A DNA stretch of 6,236 bases. Origin: Desulfobacterales bacterium. GTDB lineage: Bacteria; Desulfobacterota; Desulfobacteria; Desulfobacterales; Desulfobacteraceae. Position 1 is the first letter of the stretch. The number at the start of each line of letters is the position of its first letter. Location of the stretch: contig JAKSBO010000865.1 of assembly GCA_022361095.1 (NCBI GenBank), positions 1 to 6,236 on the forward strand, in the 5' to 3' direction. The notes beneath the pieces are model-generated. The model had not been told where the DNA came from, did no database searches, and worked only from the letters and a program-made list of their open reading frames with translations. Below are positions 1 through 6,156 of the stretch, piece after piece. The translations under genes were made by a program, and so were the position numbers.

Positions 1-312
1 AGTATAGCATAATGCAAGAAAAGTGCCTCAAATAAGCAAATTGCAACCCATTCAATCCCTATCCGTGTTATCGCTTGGCATTGGGCTTTTGGGGAGATTT
101 TTCTTTTTCACAGGTAAAAATTTAAGCAGTGCTTCAACCGCCATGGGGAAATTTTTGCCCTGTTCCTTTTGGTTTCTTCCGAAAAACATGACATCGACAC
201 CTTTCCGGGACCAATTTGTTTTTTTCTTGTCTAATTTGTTAGAAATTGATAGATGTTCAAAACATTTTTTGATAAACCTAATATTTAAAAAAGTATTGTC
301 TGCCAAATTGCC
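1..312. other. Intergenic region upstream of the AraC-type regulator
   Basis: This stretch carries no gene I can support. It is AT-rich, particularly from about 210 to 300, as expected for the promoter region of the regulator that starts at 313. Two TTGATA hexamers occur (246-251 and 269-274) and could serve as -35 elements. The second has a poor -10 candidate, AGTATT, at 292-297 with 17-base spacing. None of this is strong enough to call a promoter. The minus strand is open from 531 down to 52, including a possible 45-residue Lys-rich peptide in the last part, but most of that frame is the shadow of the regulator gene and I do not accept it as coding. Confidence 0.6.
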
Positions 313-1332
313 ATGGAAACCCAAACAAACATCCCCCCCAGACACGATGTTGTGTATCCCGGTAAAAACGGGGCACCCGGCGAAAAGCAGCCGTTTCATC
401 TGCAGGAGAACCACCCCGGGCCTTGTGAGTATTCCTGGCATAACGAAAGTGAGCAGGGAAGCTCCCGGTTTACCATGATGGAAATCCAGCCCGGGTTTGA
501 GCTTTGGTTTTACCGCTGCCGATTCCAACATGACGTTCTTATGTCCTGCCGGGATATGCCCCCTTCAGTCTCCTTTTCCTTTTGTTTTTCCGGCGAGTCC
601 GTTTACCGGATGCCCCATGGCGGCAGCATCTACTTTCGTCCCCATTCCCAGCAATTGTGTGTTTACCCCTATCCCGAAGTGAATGTCCATATGGCAAAGG
701 ATGTGGTTTCCAGCCGCCTGTTCGTTCTTCTGTCCCCGGAACAGTTTGGGAACTGTTTTGACGGGGATATGGACGCCCTTGCACCGCCTGTCCGGAAAAT
801 TGCCGAAAAGGGTCCTTCGGATCTTTTTTTACATACAGAACCCATCAGCCCCATGGCCGGCATGCTGTTGGAACAGATACAGAATTGCCCGTTCCAGGGC
901 ACCGCACGCAAACGTTTTTTTGAAGGCTGCGCCTTTAATATCATGGCCCTCCAACTCAAATCCCTGTCCCGCCGTTTTGCGTCACCAGGCACCGCACATC
1001 AAGGCATACACCCGGATGAACAAAAACGGGTGCAGCGGGTAAAGGAATTGATAGAAAACCACCTGGATAATCCCCCAAGCCTTACGGAGCTGGCCAGAGA
1101 GGCAGCTCTGTCCGCTCCCCGGCTTAATCAAAGTTTCCGAAGGCTCTACGGAACCACCATTTTCGATTATTTACGCCGGGAACGCTTCAACCGGGCCAGA
1201 TCCATGCTGGAACAAGGCCTGACCGTAACCGAAGCATCCCTGGCAGTCGGCTATGAGAGCCTTGCCTCCTTTTCCATCTCCTTTAAAAAACGGTTTGGGT
1301 ACGCACCCAGCCGGTATCTTTCCCAAAAATAA
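313..1332 (+). CDS. AraC-family transcriptional regulator, PchR/YbtA type
   Basis: Encodes 339 residues, a normal length for AraC regulators with a large N-terminal effector domain. Residues 1 to about 235 form the variable sensor part, including PGFELWFYRCRF and SFSFCFSGES, a style seen in PchR-like regulators. Residues about 238-339 are the DNA-binding domain. The first helix-turn-helix is near 256-277 (SLTELAREAALSAPRLNQSF) and the second near 304-335, with the family signature VGYESLASFSISFKKRFGYAPSRYL. PchR and YbtA are known to bind a ferri-siderophore and control the cognate TonB receptor (FptA, FyuA). The receptor gene lies directly downstream on the same strand, so I infer that this protein activates it. 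The start at 313 is the first ATG after an in-frame stop at 286-288, but no good Shine-Dalgarno precedes it. A start at the ATG ATG of 475-480 region is less likely because it would remove conserved-looking N-terminal sequence. The ligand is unknown. Confidence 0.9.
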   Translation: METQTNIPPRHDVVYPGKNGAPGEKQPFHLQENHPGPCEYSWHNESEQGSSRFTMMEIQPGFELWFYRCRFQHDVLMSCRDMPPSVSFSFCFSGESVYRMPHGGSIYFRPHSQQLCVYPYPEVNVHMAKDVVSSRLFVLLSPEQFGNCFDGDMDALAPPVRKIAEKGPSDLFLHTEPISPMAGMLLEQIQNCPFQGTARKRFFEGCAFNIMALQLKSLSRRFASPGTAHQGIHPDEQKRVQRVKELIENHLDNPPSLTELAREAALSAPRLNQSFRRLYGTTIFDYLRRERFNRARSMLEQGLTVTEASLAVGYESLASFSISFKKRFGYAPSRYLSQK

Positions 1333-1502
1333 GGCCCACAGACAAAATAGAGGGTGTCTCTAATAATTATAGACGGCCTAAAGCCAATAAAACCGCACCG
1401 GGTTTCGGCCCGTGTACAAAGCGAATCAAAGTCTCGGCAGCAGACCCGTTCCGGCTTTGGTACGGCGTAACAGATACGTTAAAGGACAGGTTATGTTTTC
1501 AC

Positions 1503-1519
1503 GTTACAAAACATGTAAC
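1503..1519. promoter_or_regulatory. Perfect 6-5-6 inverted repeat, candidate operator
   Basis: GTTACA (1503-1508) and TGTAAC (1514-1519) are exact reverse complements separated by AAACA. The spacing and size suit a dimeric DNA-binding protein. AraC-family sites are usually direct rather than inverted repeats, so the binder may be another regulator. The site lies about 150 bases before the receptor start. Function is inferred from position and symmetry only. Confidence 0.35.
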
Positions 1520-1529
1520 CCTAATCTTT

Positions 1530-1549
1530 ATTTTGTGTGCAAACAAAAT
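1530..1549. promoter_or_regulatory. Perfect 7-6-7 inverted repeat in the receptor leader
   Basis: ATTTTGT (1530-1536) pairs exactly with ACAAAAT (1543-1549) across GTGCAA. It starts only eleven bases after the preceding inverted repeat, so the two form a paired dyad block. It may be an operator or a weak RNA hairpin. AT-rich sequence produces such repeats by chance fairly often, hence the low confidence. Confidence 0.3.
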
Positions 1550-1665
1550 TTTTCCCCGGATAAATTTATTTTCTTCCCCAATAAGCAGGGGAGCTCCTGA
1601 GCATGTATATTCCGGCAGAAAATACGTAAATTTTATTAATCCATTAACTGAAGGGACGCGGAAAA

Positions 1666-3729
1666 ATGAAATTACCAATCAGGATAACACTTATTCTCAT
1701 GTCCGTTCTGATGTGTGTGGGTTTGGACGTCCAGGCAGGTCCGGCAGAACAAATGCCCTCAAGTACATCCCTTGATACGATCACCGTCACAGCCCAGAAA
1801 CGGGAAGAGGACGTCCAGGACGTTCCCGTGAGCATGGATGTGATCAAGGGCATGGACATTGAGGACGCCGGTATCCAGGATCTTAAAACCCTGACGGCAT
1901 TTTCCCCCAACCTGATTTCCAAACAGAATATCAACCAGAACATGCTCATCATCCGGGGAATCTCTTCCCATAATGTGGTGCTGAACACCCCGGTAGGACT
2001 ATTTGTGGATGACATCAACTATCCCATGACGTTTATGCAGAATCCGGATCTGATGGATGTGGAGCGGGTGGAAATCCTGCGGGGCCCCCAGGGGACATTG
2101 TATGGGCGCAACACCGAATCCGGGGTGGTGAAAATTGTCACCCGGAAGCCGGATAATGAGTTCCGGGGCAAGGTATTCACCGATCTGGGCATGTACGACG
2201 CCAATGACGATGCACCTGTGTACCGTTTGGGAGCCGGCATCAACACACCGCTGATATACGACACATTGTTCCTGAGCCTCTCGGGCCAGACAAAGCAGTC
2301 TGACGGGTATACGGTGAACATATACAACAATAATGACGAAGCCGGAAAAATCGATCATAAAAACGGCCAGGCCATTCTGCGCTGGCTGCCCACGGAAAAA
2401 CTGGACATCACCTTTCTGGCCAACGCCTTTGAAACCGATGACGGATATGGCCATGTCCGATATATAGATGGGCCGTCAGCCACAGACCGCTACCATATCA
2501 ACTGGGACGGAGCCAACACATGGCAGGACCAAAACAACGGCCAGGCCCTTAAGGTAAAATACACGGCTTCCGCCTTTGACCTGCTCTCCATCACCACCCG
2601 CAACGATTTTGAGACGGATTTCAAAAATGACGGAGAGTTTGGGCCCCTGCCCATGGGGGATCAGGTCTTTTACTTTGACAACAACACCTGGAGCCAGGAA
2701 CTGCGCCTGATGTCCAATAACGACAGTGATCCGTGGCAGTGGCTGGCCGGACTCTATTATTTTGAAGATGAGAACAACGCCCTTGCCGAATTTTTCGGAC
2801 AAAGCAGAAAGACCCGTTTTGACTCCCGGGGCTATGCCCTGTTCGGACAAACCACCTATACCTTTTTTGACCGGCTGCACCTTACCGCAGGACTGCGTTT
2901 TGACTACCTGGATGTGGACGGCAGCCAGGAAAACAATATGGCGGCAGCCCCCTACGGGGCAACAGTGGACCACGAAGAATTTCTGCCCAAGGCCAGTGCA
3001 GCCTATGACATCACCGAGGAGATCATGGGGTATGTCACTGTGGCGCGGGGGCTTCTGGCCGGCGGTTACAACTATGCCTTTGCCAGTGACGCCAGCACAT
3101 TGACCTTTGACCCGGAAATGACATGGAACTACGAGATGGGCCTGAAAACACGTTTCTGGAAGAATAAAGTCACCCTCAACGCCGCCTTGTTTTACATTGA
3201 CATTGAAGACAAACAAGTGGAGGAATTTCTTGCCGGCCCAGGGGTCAGAAGCGTTACCAATGCCGCCAAAGCCCATTCCCAGGGCGCAGAGGTGGAATTG
3301 GTGTTCCGTCCTTTCCAAGGCATGCGTATCTTCGGGGGGCTCGGCTATACCGAGGCCAAATTTGATGACTGGACAGGCCATGAAATGAGCGGGGAATATG
3401 ACTACGACGGCAAATACCTTCCCCTTGCACCCGAGTTCACCTATAACCTGGGATTCTCCTACCACCACCTTTCAGGCATCTGGTTCAGGGCAGACATGCT
3501 GGGCATGGGAACCTATTATTTTGACCCGAAAAATGAATCCAAAACCAGCGGGCATGAAACCGTGAACCTTACCCTCGGCTACCGGGGCGAGACCTTTGCA
3601 ATTTCCCTGTGGGGCAAAAATATTTTTGATGAACAATATGTCAACTCAAAAAATTACTATATCGGGGGGCACATCGTCCAAGATGCCCCGCCCCGGAGCC
3701 TCGGTACAACAATCACCTATTACTTTTAA
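1666..3729 (+). CDS. TonB-dependent outer-membrane receptor, FyuA-like
   Basis: Encodes 687 residues, a typical receptor length. It should import a scarce metal complex across the outer membrane using TonB energy. A signal peptide (residues 1-24, cleavage after VQA) is followed by the TonB box DTITVTA (37-43) and the VPVS motif (53-56) of the plug. The plug signature RGPQGTLYGRN sits at 139-149, followed by IVTRKPD. The rest is a 22-strand-type barrel with frequent aromatic and alternating residues, ending in YYF, whose terminal Phe is the usual barrel-assembly signal. Late barrel sequences such as YEMGLKTRFW, NAALFYIDIEDKQ and KNIFDEQYV resemble the yersiniabactin/pesticin receptor FyuA as I recall it (no alignment was run). 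The upstream AraC gene recalls the ybtA-fyuA pair. Ligand specificity cannot be inferred. The ribosome-binding site is AAGGGA at 1651-1656. The frame is intact, with no sign of decay. Confidence 0.96.
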   Translation: MKLPIRITLILMSVLMCVGLDVQAGPAEQMPSSTSLDTITVTAQKREEDVQDVPVSMDVIKGMDIEDAGIQDLKTLTAFSPNLISKQNINQNMLIIRGISSHNVVLNTPVGLFVDDINYPMTFMQNPDLMDVERVEILRGPQGTLYGRNTESGVVKIVTRKPDNEFRGKVFTDLGMYDANDDAPVYRLGAGINTPLIYDTLFLSLSGQTKQSDGYTVNIYNNNDEAGKIDHKNGQAILRWLPTEKLDITFLANAFETDDGYGHVRYIDGPSATDRYHINWDGANTWQDQNNGQALKVKYTASAFDLLSITTRNDFETDFKNDGEFGPLPMGDQVFYFDNNTWSQELRLMSNNDSDPWQWLAGLYYFEDENNALAEFFGQSRKTRFDSRGYALFGQTTYTFFDRLHLTAGLRFDYLDVDGSQENNMAAAPYGATVDHEEFLPKASAAYDITEEIMGYVTVARGLLAGGYNYAFASDASTLTFDPEMTWNYEMGLKTRFWKNKVTLNAALFYIDIEDKQVEEFLAGPGVRSVTNAAKAHSQGAEVELVFRPFQGMRIFGGLGYTEAKFDDWTGHEMSGEYDYDGKYLPLAPEFTYNLGFSYHHLSGIWFRADMLGMGTYYFDPKNESKTSGHETVNLTLGYRGETFAISLWGKNIFDEQYVNSKNYYIGGHIVQDAPPRSLGTTITYYF

Positions 3730-3730
3730 C

Positions 3731-3748
3731 GGCCCCGGCCTTTTTTTT
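3731..3748 (+). terminator. Weak terminator-like element between receptor and DUF4198 genes
   Basis: GGCCCCGGCC (3731-3740) is followed directly by eight T residues (3741-3748), just after the receptor stop codon. The self-complementary GC block plus T-run looks like an intrinsic terminator, but the hairpin is very short (four pairs at most over a two-base turn). I read it as at best a partial terminator that would lower expression of the downstream gene relative to the receptor. It could also be fortuitous. Confidence 0.3.
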
Positions 3749-3774
3749 AAAACTGAAACCCAAGGAAACCAAAC

Positions 3775-4659
3775 ATGAAAAAAAGAATCTCAATGGTCCT
3801 TATCCCTGTATTCTGTTTCACTTTTGCCGCTTCGGCTTCCGCCCATACCTTGTGGGTAAATCTTTTTGATTCAGACGCCCATCTGCCCCGGCACGTTCTC
3901 TCCACCCTGGGATACGGGCACACCATCCCATTGGATGATCTGCTGCTGGACCTCACCATCGCATCCTACGATCTTTATGACCCGGAACTGACCCAAACAG
4001 CCCTGCCCCTGCCCGAAGCGGTTCAGGCCCAGCCCATTACACCCCCAAACGGCCCCAAAATCATTTCCGGCGATCTTGCGGGACGGAAAATAATTTTGGA
4101 CAAGGACTGTAAACCCGGGGTGTACCAGGTCAGTGCAGCCAGCAAAGAGAATTACTGGACATATTATATTGATCAGAAGGGAAGAAAAAAATGGGCCGTC
4201 AAACCCATGGATCAAGTGGAAAATGCCCGAAAAATCATTCGGGGCATGGGCTATCACGCCTTTGCGGTATCCTATTTCACCGTGGGAAAATGGCAGACAC
4301 CCAAATCCCTTGGACAGGAGTTGGAAATAATTCCCCTCACCGATCTTTCAGATGTGCGGACCGGGGACCTGGTCAAATTCAAGGTGGTGTTCATGGGAAA
4401 AGAGCTGACAACGGATCCCTCTGTGAGCCTTGAATATATAACCGCCAAGAGTGATGCCTTTGGGGGCCCGGATAAATTCACTCTTTCAGCCCTGTTGTTT
4501 GAAGGGAAAGGACAATTCCGCATGCCGGGACCGGGAAACTGGCTGGTCAATGTCTATACCCGGCAGAATGTAAGCACGGACAACGCCCTCAAACACCTGG
4601 CCAAAAAATGCACCACGGTTTTATACTCCAGCAGTGTCACATTTAAAGTGAATCCATGA
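3775..4659 (+). CDS. Secreted DUF4198 / NikM-like (COG5266) protein
   Basis: Encodes 294 residues. A clear signal peptide (1-23, ending ASA) exposes a mature N-terminus HTLWVN, the Ala-His-x-x-Trp start typical of DUF4198 (PF10670) proteins. Further family-like features are GYGHTIP (46-52, with His49), His36 and His40, and a C-terminal MPGPGNWLVNVYTRQ segment. The family is annotated in COG5266 as a periplasmic component of cobalt/nickel transport. In NikM-type proteins an N-terminal His takes part in metal binding, so the mature His24 is suggestive. The protein probably sits in the periplasm and works with the FyuA-like receptor 45 bases upstream, perhaps as a metal or complex binding partner. 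That role is inference, as many DUF4198 proteins have no assigned function. The ribosome-binding site is AAGGA (3762-3766), eight bases before the ATG. The stop codon overlaps an ATG at 4656, which may have started a lost downstream gene. Confidence 0.85.
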   Translation: MKKRISMVLIPVFCFTFAASASAHTLWVNLFDSDAHLPRHVLSTLGYGHTIPLDDLLLDLTIASYDLYDPELTQTALPLPEAVQAQPITPPNGPKIISGDLAGRKIILDKDCKPGVYQVSAASKENYWTYYIDQKGRKKWAVKPMDQVENARKIIRGMGYHAFAVSYFTVGKWQTPKSLGQELEIIPLTDLSDVRTGDLVKFKVVFMGKELTTDPSVSLEYITAKSDAFGGPDKFTLSALLFEGKGQFRMPGPGNWLVNVYTRQNVSTDNALKHLAKKCTTVLYSSSVTFKVNP

Positions 4660-4709
4660 TGCACGAAATTGCAGCGTTGGGGGGCATTCAACCCCCTGAC
4701 TCTGCGTAA
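4656..4709 (+). pseudogene. Possible 5' stub of a lost downstream cistron
   Basis: An ATGATG overlaps the TGA stop of the DUF4198 gene in the classic ATGA arrangement of translationally coupled genes. It opens a frame of only 17 codons (starting MMHEIAALGG) that ends at TAA 4707-4709, precisely where a repetitive AT-rich stretch and a strong hairpin begin. It may be the beginning of a former third operon gene cut off by rearrangement, or chance. The frame also runs through the G6/C5 hairpin at 4679-4696, which argues for chance. I do not recognise the peptide. Confidence 0.15.
4679..4696 (+). terminator. GC hairpin after the uptake operon, possible terminator
   Basis: GGGGG (4679-4683) can pair with CCCCC (4692-4696) across an eight-base loop. 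Flanking GCAG (4671-4674) and CTGC (4702-4705) could extend it imperfectly. It lies 20 bases after the DUF4198 stop, where a transcription terminator is expected. No T-run follows, so intrinsic termination is doubtful. It may instead slow transcripts or protect the mRNA 3' end. Confidence 0.3.
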
Positions 4710-4722
4710 TATATGGTAATAT

Positions 4723-4745
4723 GGGGACGCTTTGAAAGTGTCCCC
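4723..4745. repeat. Strong palindrome GGGGAC...GTCCCC, REP-like
   Basis: GGGGAC (4723-4728) is the exact reverse complement of GTCCCC (4740-4745). The interior CTTT/AAAG (4730-4733 and 4735-4738) is also complementary, so almost the whole 23 bases form one dyad. Two tandem near-copies of TAATAT(A/G)(T/G)GG precede it (4707-4716, 4717-4726). No T-run follows, so a terminator is unlikely. Position beside a truncated gene and near a Y1 transposase suggests a dispersed REP-type element or mobile-element end. Only one copy is visible here, so dispersal is not shown. Confidence 0.45.
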
Positions 4746-4753
4746 GGATTAAT

Positions 4754-4960
4754 AGCGGATTAGAATGGAACCGTGAGCCGCTGTTTCACATCTCATCACC
4801 CAAAGACGGATGGGAGGCCAAAAATCCGAAAAAGCTCCACGACTATATCAATATCAATGATTTTCCGGAAACCTGGCGCTCCCTGGACATCACAGTGGAG
4901 GTTGAAGCAAAGGCCAAAGAACTGGCGGTCAAGAAACTGATGGGAGAAGTAAACCGATAG
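4754..4960 (+). pseudogene. uvsE: 3' remnant of a UV-damage endonuclease gene
   Basis: The frame ending at TAG 4958-4960 encodes a fragment containing EPLFHISSPKDGW, then LHDYI, then DITVEVEAKAKELAVKKLM near the end. This order (LHISSPK-like strand, H-D-Y, then a hydrophobic strand ending in E-A-K and a final helix) matches the C-terminus of the UvsE/UvdE family as I recall it from the Bacillus enzyme, which has VHLSSPK, HADYVD and DFMIEAKQKDKALLRLM. Those proteins are about 300 residues, and here only about 65-70 C-terminal residues survive. UvsE incises DNA 5' of UV photoproducts within a TIM-barrel fold. The retained part carries the His and Glu that in the family lie near the metal site, but without the rest of the barrel it cannot act. 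There is no in-frame start or ribosome-binding site. The homology breaks just after the 4723-4745 palindrome, suggesting a rearrangement there. Confidence 0.75.
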
Positions 4961-5115
4961 GCGCGAACTGGAAAACAATGGGAATCAGACCCTGCACGAA
5001 CAGATCCCTGGTTCAGCCGGATGAGTTCATCTGTCTGCAATGCGCAGAAGAATCAAAACAAAATGAGGCGAAAATATCAATGCGTTGCATCTGTGGGCGG
5101 CACATCGCTTGTTCA
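4961..5115. other. Unassigned stretch between two gene remnants
   Basis: No gene or known RNA is recognisable. The plus strand is open from 4978 to 5193 (71 codons, Cys-rich), but it lacks a ribosome-binding site, has no family character and overlaps a more protein-like minus-strand frame, so I leave it unannotated. The stretch reads like degraded or mobile-element-derived sequence. Confidence 0.4.
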
Positions 5116-5277
5116 TCATTTCTCGCAATTGTCATAAAGCTCTTCCGGAATTTCTTCAATGGAGTTAAATTGATGTTTTTTCAAGTCAAATGACCAGCCC
5201 ACAACCTGTTTATCAAGGGTTTTTACTTTACGTGGGTCGTGGGGTCGGGCCGCGACAATCCAATTGATTTCAGATAC
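5116..5277 (-). pseudogene. Start-less coding remnant of unknown family, minus strand
   Basis: On the minus strand the frame is open from 5277 down to a TGA at 5118-5116. It encodes 53 residues with a protein-like character: NWIVAARPHDPRKVK, then DKQVVGWSFDLKK, then a helical, acidic tail SIEEIPEELYDNCEK. There is no ATG, GTG or TTG start within it, and the frame is closed upstream by a TAA at 5280-5278. If real, it is therefore the C-terminal end of a gene whose front part has been lost. I do not recognise the family. The upstream end runs through the hairpin at 5236-5256. The alternative is a chance open frame, since 54 codons is short. Confidence 0.35.
5236..5256. repeat. Hairpin carrying the left arm of a 12-base inverted repeat
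   Basis: GTCGTGG (5236-5242) pairs with CCGCGAC (5250-5256), including one T-G pair, around a seven-base loop GGTCGGG. The run TGGGGTCGGGCC (5240-5251) is the exact reverse complement of GGCCCGACCCCA at 6161-6172, beyond the transposase gene. It lies about 95 bases before the transposase start, so it is a candidate REP-like or end element. The same bases could simply be coding sequence of the minus-strand remnant. Confidence 0.4.
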
Positions 5278-5285
5278 TTAAACTA

Positions 5286-5335
5286 AATAATAGGTGATTA
5301 TTCAAGCTATTAGGCTCTTTTTACCCCTGAAAAAG
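5286..5335. repeat. Two short hairpins just before the transposase gene
   Basis: AATAAT (5286-5291) pairs with ATTATT (5297-5302) over a five-base loop, and CTTTTT (5317-5322) pairs with AAAAAG (5330-5335) over ACCCCTG. The second ends 16 bases before the start codon and its right arm ends just upstream of the AGGA ribosome-binding site (5343-5346). They could limit transposase expression or be remnants of an element end. AT-rich dyads of this size also arise by chance. Confidence 0.3.
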
Positions 5336-5351
5336 TCAATATAGGACAATA

Positions 5352-6134
5352 ATGGCAAGATCTAAACGATACTATATTCCGAAACAAATCTGGCACATCA
5401 CTCACCGATGCCATAAACAGGAGTTTCTGCTTAAATTTGCCAAAGATAAATACCGCTGGCTTCATTGGCTGTATGTCGCTAAAAAGAAATATGGAACCAC
5501 AATATTAAATTACACGATTACATCAAATCATATTCACCTTCTGGTGATGGATGATAAAGACAGAATGACAATTCCCAAAACAATCCAGCTCATTGCAGGT
5601 CGGTGCGCTCAGGAGTATAATATCAGAAAAAAAAGAAAGGGAGCCTTCTGGGAAGACCGCTATCATGCTACGGCTGTTCAATCCGGAAGGCATTTATTAC
5701 GCTGCCTGGTTTATATCGATTTAAACATGGTCAGGGCCGGTGTTTTAGAGCATCCAAAGTTATGGGACTTTTCTGGTTACAATGAAATCCAAAAACCAAA
5801 AAGAAAATATATCCTGATCAATCATGACAAATTAATAGAATTAACAGGATGCGGTTCTTTAAATTCATTAACTGAACTTCACAGGGATCTGGTAGAAAAA
5901 TTCATTAAGGAAGAGAATTACAAAAGACAAACCCGGTGGACTCAAAGTGTTGCCGTCGGGGATAAAGATTTTGTTGTAGATATAAAAAAGAAATTGGGAT
6001 TCAGGGCTGATGGGCGAAATATCGTTTCTAACAATGACGAATACACCTTAAGAGAAGATCAAGCTCCCTATAACGCTCTTTTTGGGGTCAAAAAAGCTGG
6101 AATAGAGGTAAAAAACAGTCATTTTTGGATCTAA
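5352..6134 (+). CDS. Y1/HUH transposase, IS200-related REP-associated type (TnpA_REP/RAYT-like)
   Basis: Encodes 260 residues. The Y1_Tnp domain occupies about residues 8-135: WHITHRCHKQEFLL at 14-27, the HUH metal motif H60-I61-H62 within SNHIHLLVM, GAFWEDRYHA near 97-106, and the catalytic tyrosine region YIDLNMVRAG, with Tyr121 the likely nucleophile. Enzymes of this type cut and join single-stranded DNA at hairpins through a phosphotyrosine link. The REP-associated subgroup is usually a single-copy, domesticated gene acting on REP palindromes. Residues about 150-260 form the usual longer C-terminal extension (RQTRWTQSVAVGDKDFV, LGFRADGR, LREDQAPYNALFG). All key residues seem present, so it may be active. 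The ribosome-binding site is AGGA (5343-5346), five bases before the ATG. The gene is visibly AT-richer, with A/T third positions, than the uptake genes, which suggests separate acquisition. No IS605 TnpB or IS200-type ends are seen, which favours the REP-associated type over IS200. Confidence 0.92.
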   Translation: MARSKRYYIPKQIWHITHRCHKQEFLLKFAKDKYRWLHWLYVAKKKYGTTILNYTITSNHIHLLVMDDKDRMTIPKTIQLIAGRCAQEYNIRKKRKGAFWEDRYHATAVQSGRHLLRCLVYIDLNMVRAGVLEHPKLWDFSGYNEIQKPKRKYILINHDKLIELTGCGSLNSLTELHRDLVEKFIKEENYKRQTRWTQSVAVGDKDFVVDIKKKLGFRADGRNIVSNNDEYTLREDQAPYNALFGVKKAGIEVKNSHFWI

Positions 6135-6156
6135 AAACCTGAAATTAAAGGAATTC

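Larger units (their letters stand above)
1333..1665. promoter_or_regulatory. Leader between regulator and receptor gene, rich in dyad symmetry
   Basis: This 333-base stretch has no supportable gene and should contain the receptor promoter and operator. It holds many short dyads: a near-palindrome at 1356-1374 (one mismatched pair); a bulged hairpin at 1396-1414 (loop TTTCGG); inverted repeats at 1503-1519 and 1530-1549; the palindrome ATAAATTTAT at 1560-1569; a TCCCC/GGGGA hairpin at 1575-1592; and GGAGCTCC at 1590-1597. I found no convincing sigma-70 -35/-10 pair and no cobalamin riboswitch B12 box. The receptor ribosome-binding site is AAGGGA at 1651-1656, nine bases before the ATG. The regulator has no clear intrinsic terminator, since none of the hairpins is followed by a T-run. 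Confidence 0.55.

Noticed and set aside
52..531. 159-codon minus-strand open frame upstream of and overlapping the regulator
   Set aside because: More than 200 bases are antisense to the well-supported AraC-family gene and the translation has no family character. The non-overlapping part could give a 45-residue Lys-rich peptide from an ATG near 189, but it lies in AT-rich promoter sequence and has no recognisable homologue.
1412..1600. 62-codon plus-strand open frame in the receptor leader
   Set aside because: Mixed low-complexity composition, no ribosome-binding site, and it runs through the regulatory dyads.
1333..1665. Cobalamin riboswitch ahead of the TonB-dependent receptor
   Set aside because: I looked for the B12 box and the conserved core motifs and found none, and the regulator is of the PchR type instead.
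2476..3468. 330-codon minus-strand open frame inside the receptor gene
   Set aside because: It is a frame shadow of the strongly supported TonB-dependent receptor, caused by the GC-rich codon use. The translation lacks domain character.
4978..5193. 71-codon plus-strand open frame (MGIRPCTNRS...)
   Set aside because: No ribosome-binding site, no recognisable motif, unusual Cys-rich composition, and overlap with a more protein-like minus-strand frame.
5352..6134. Complete IS200/IS605 insertion sequence
   Set aside because: No TnpB partner and no recognisable IS200/IS605 ends or target tetranucleotides were seen. The long C-terminal extension fits the REP-associated type better.
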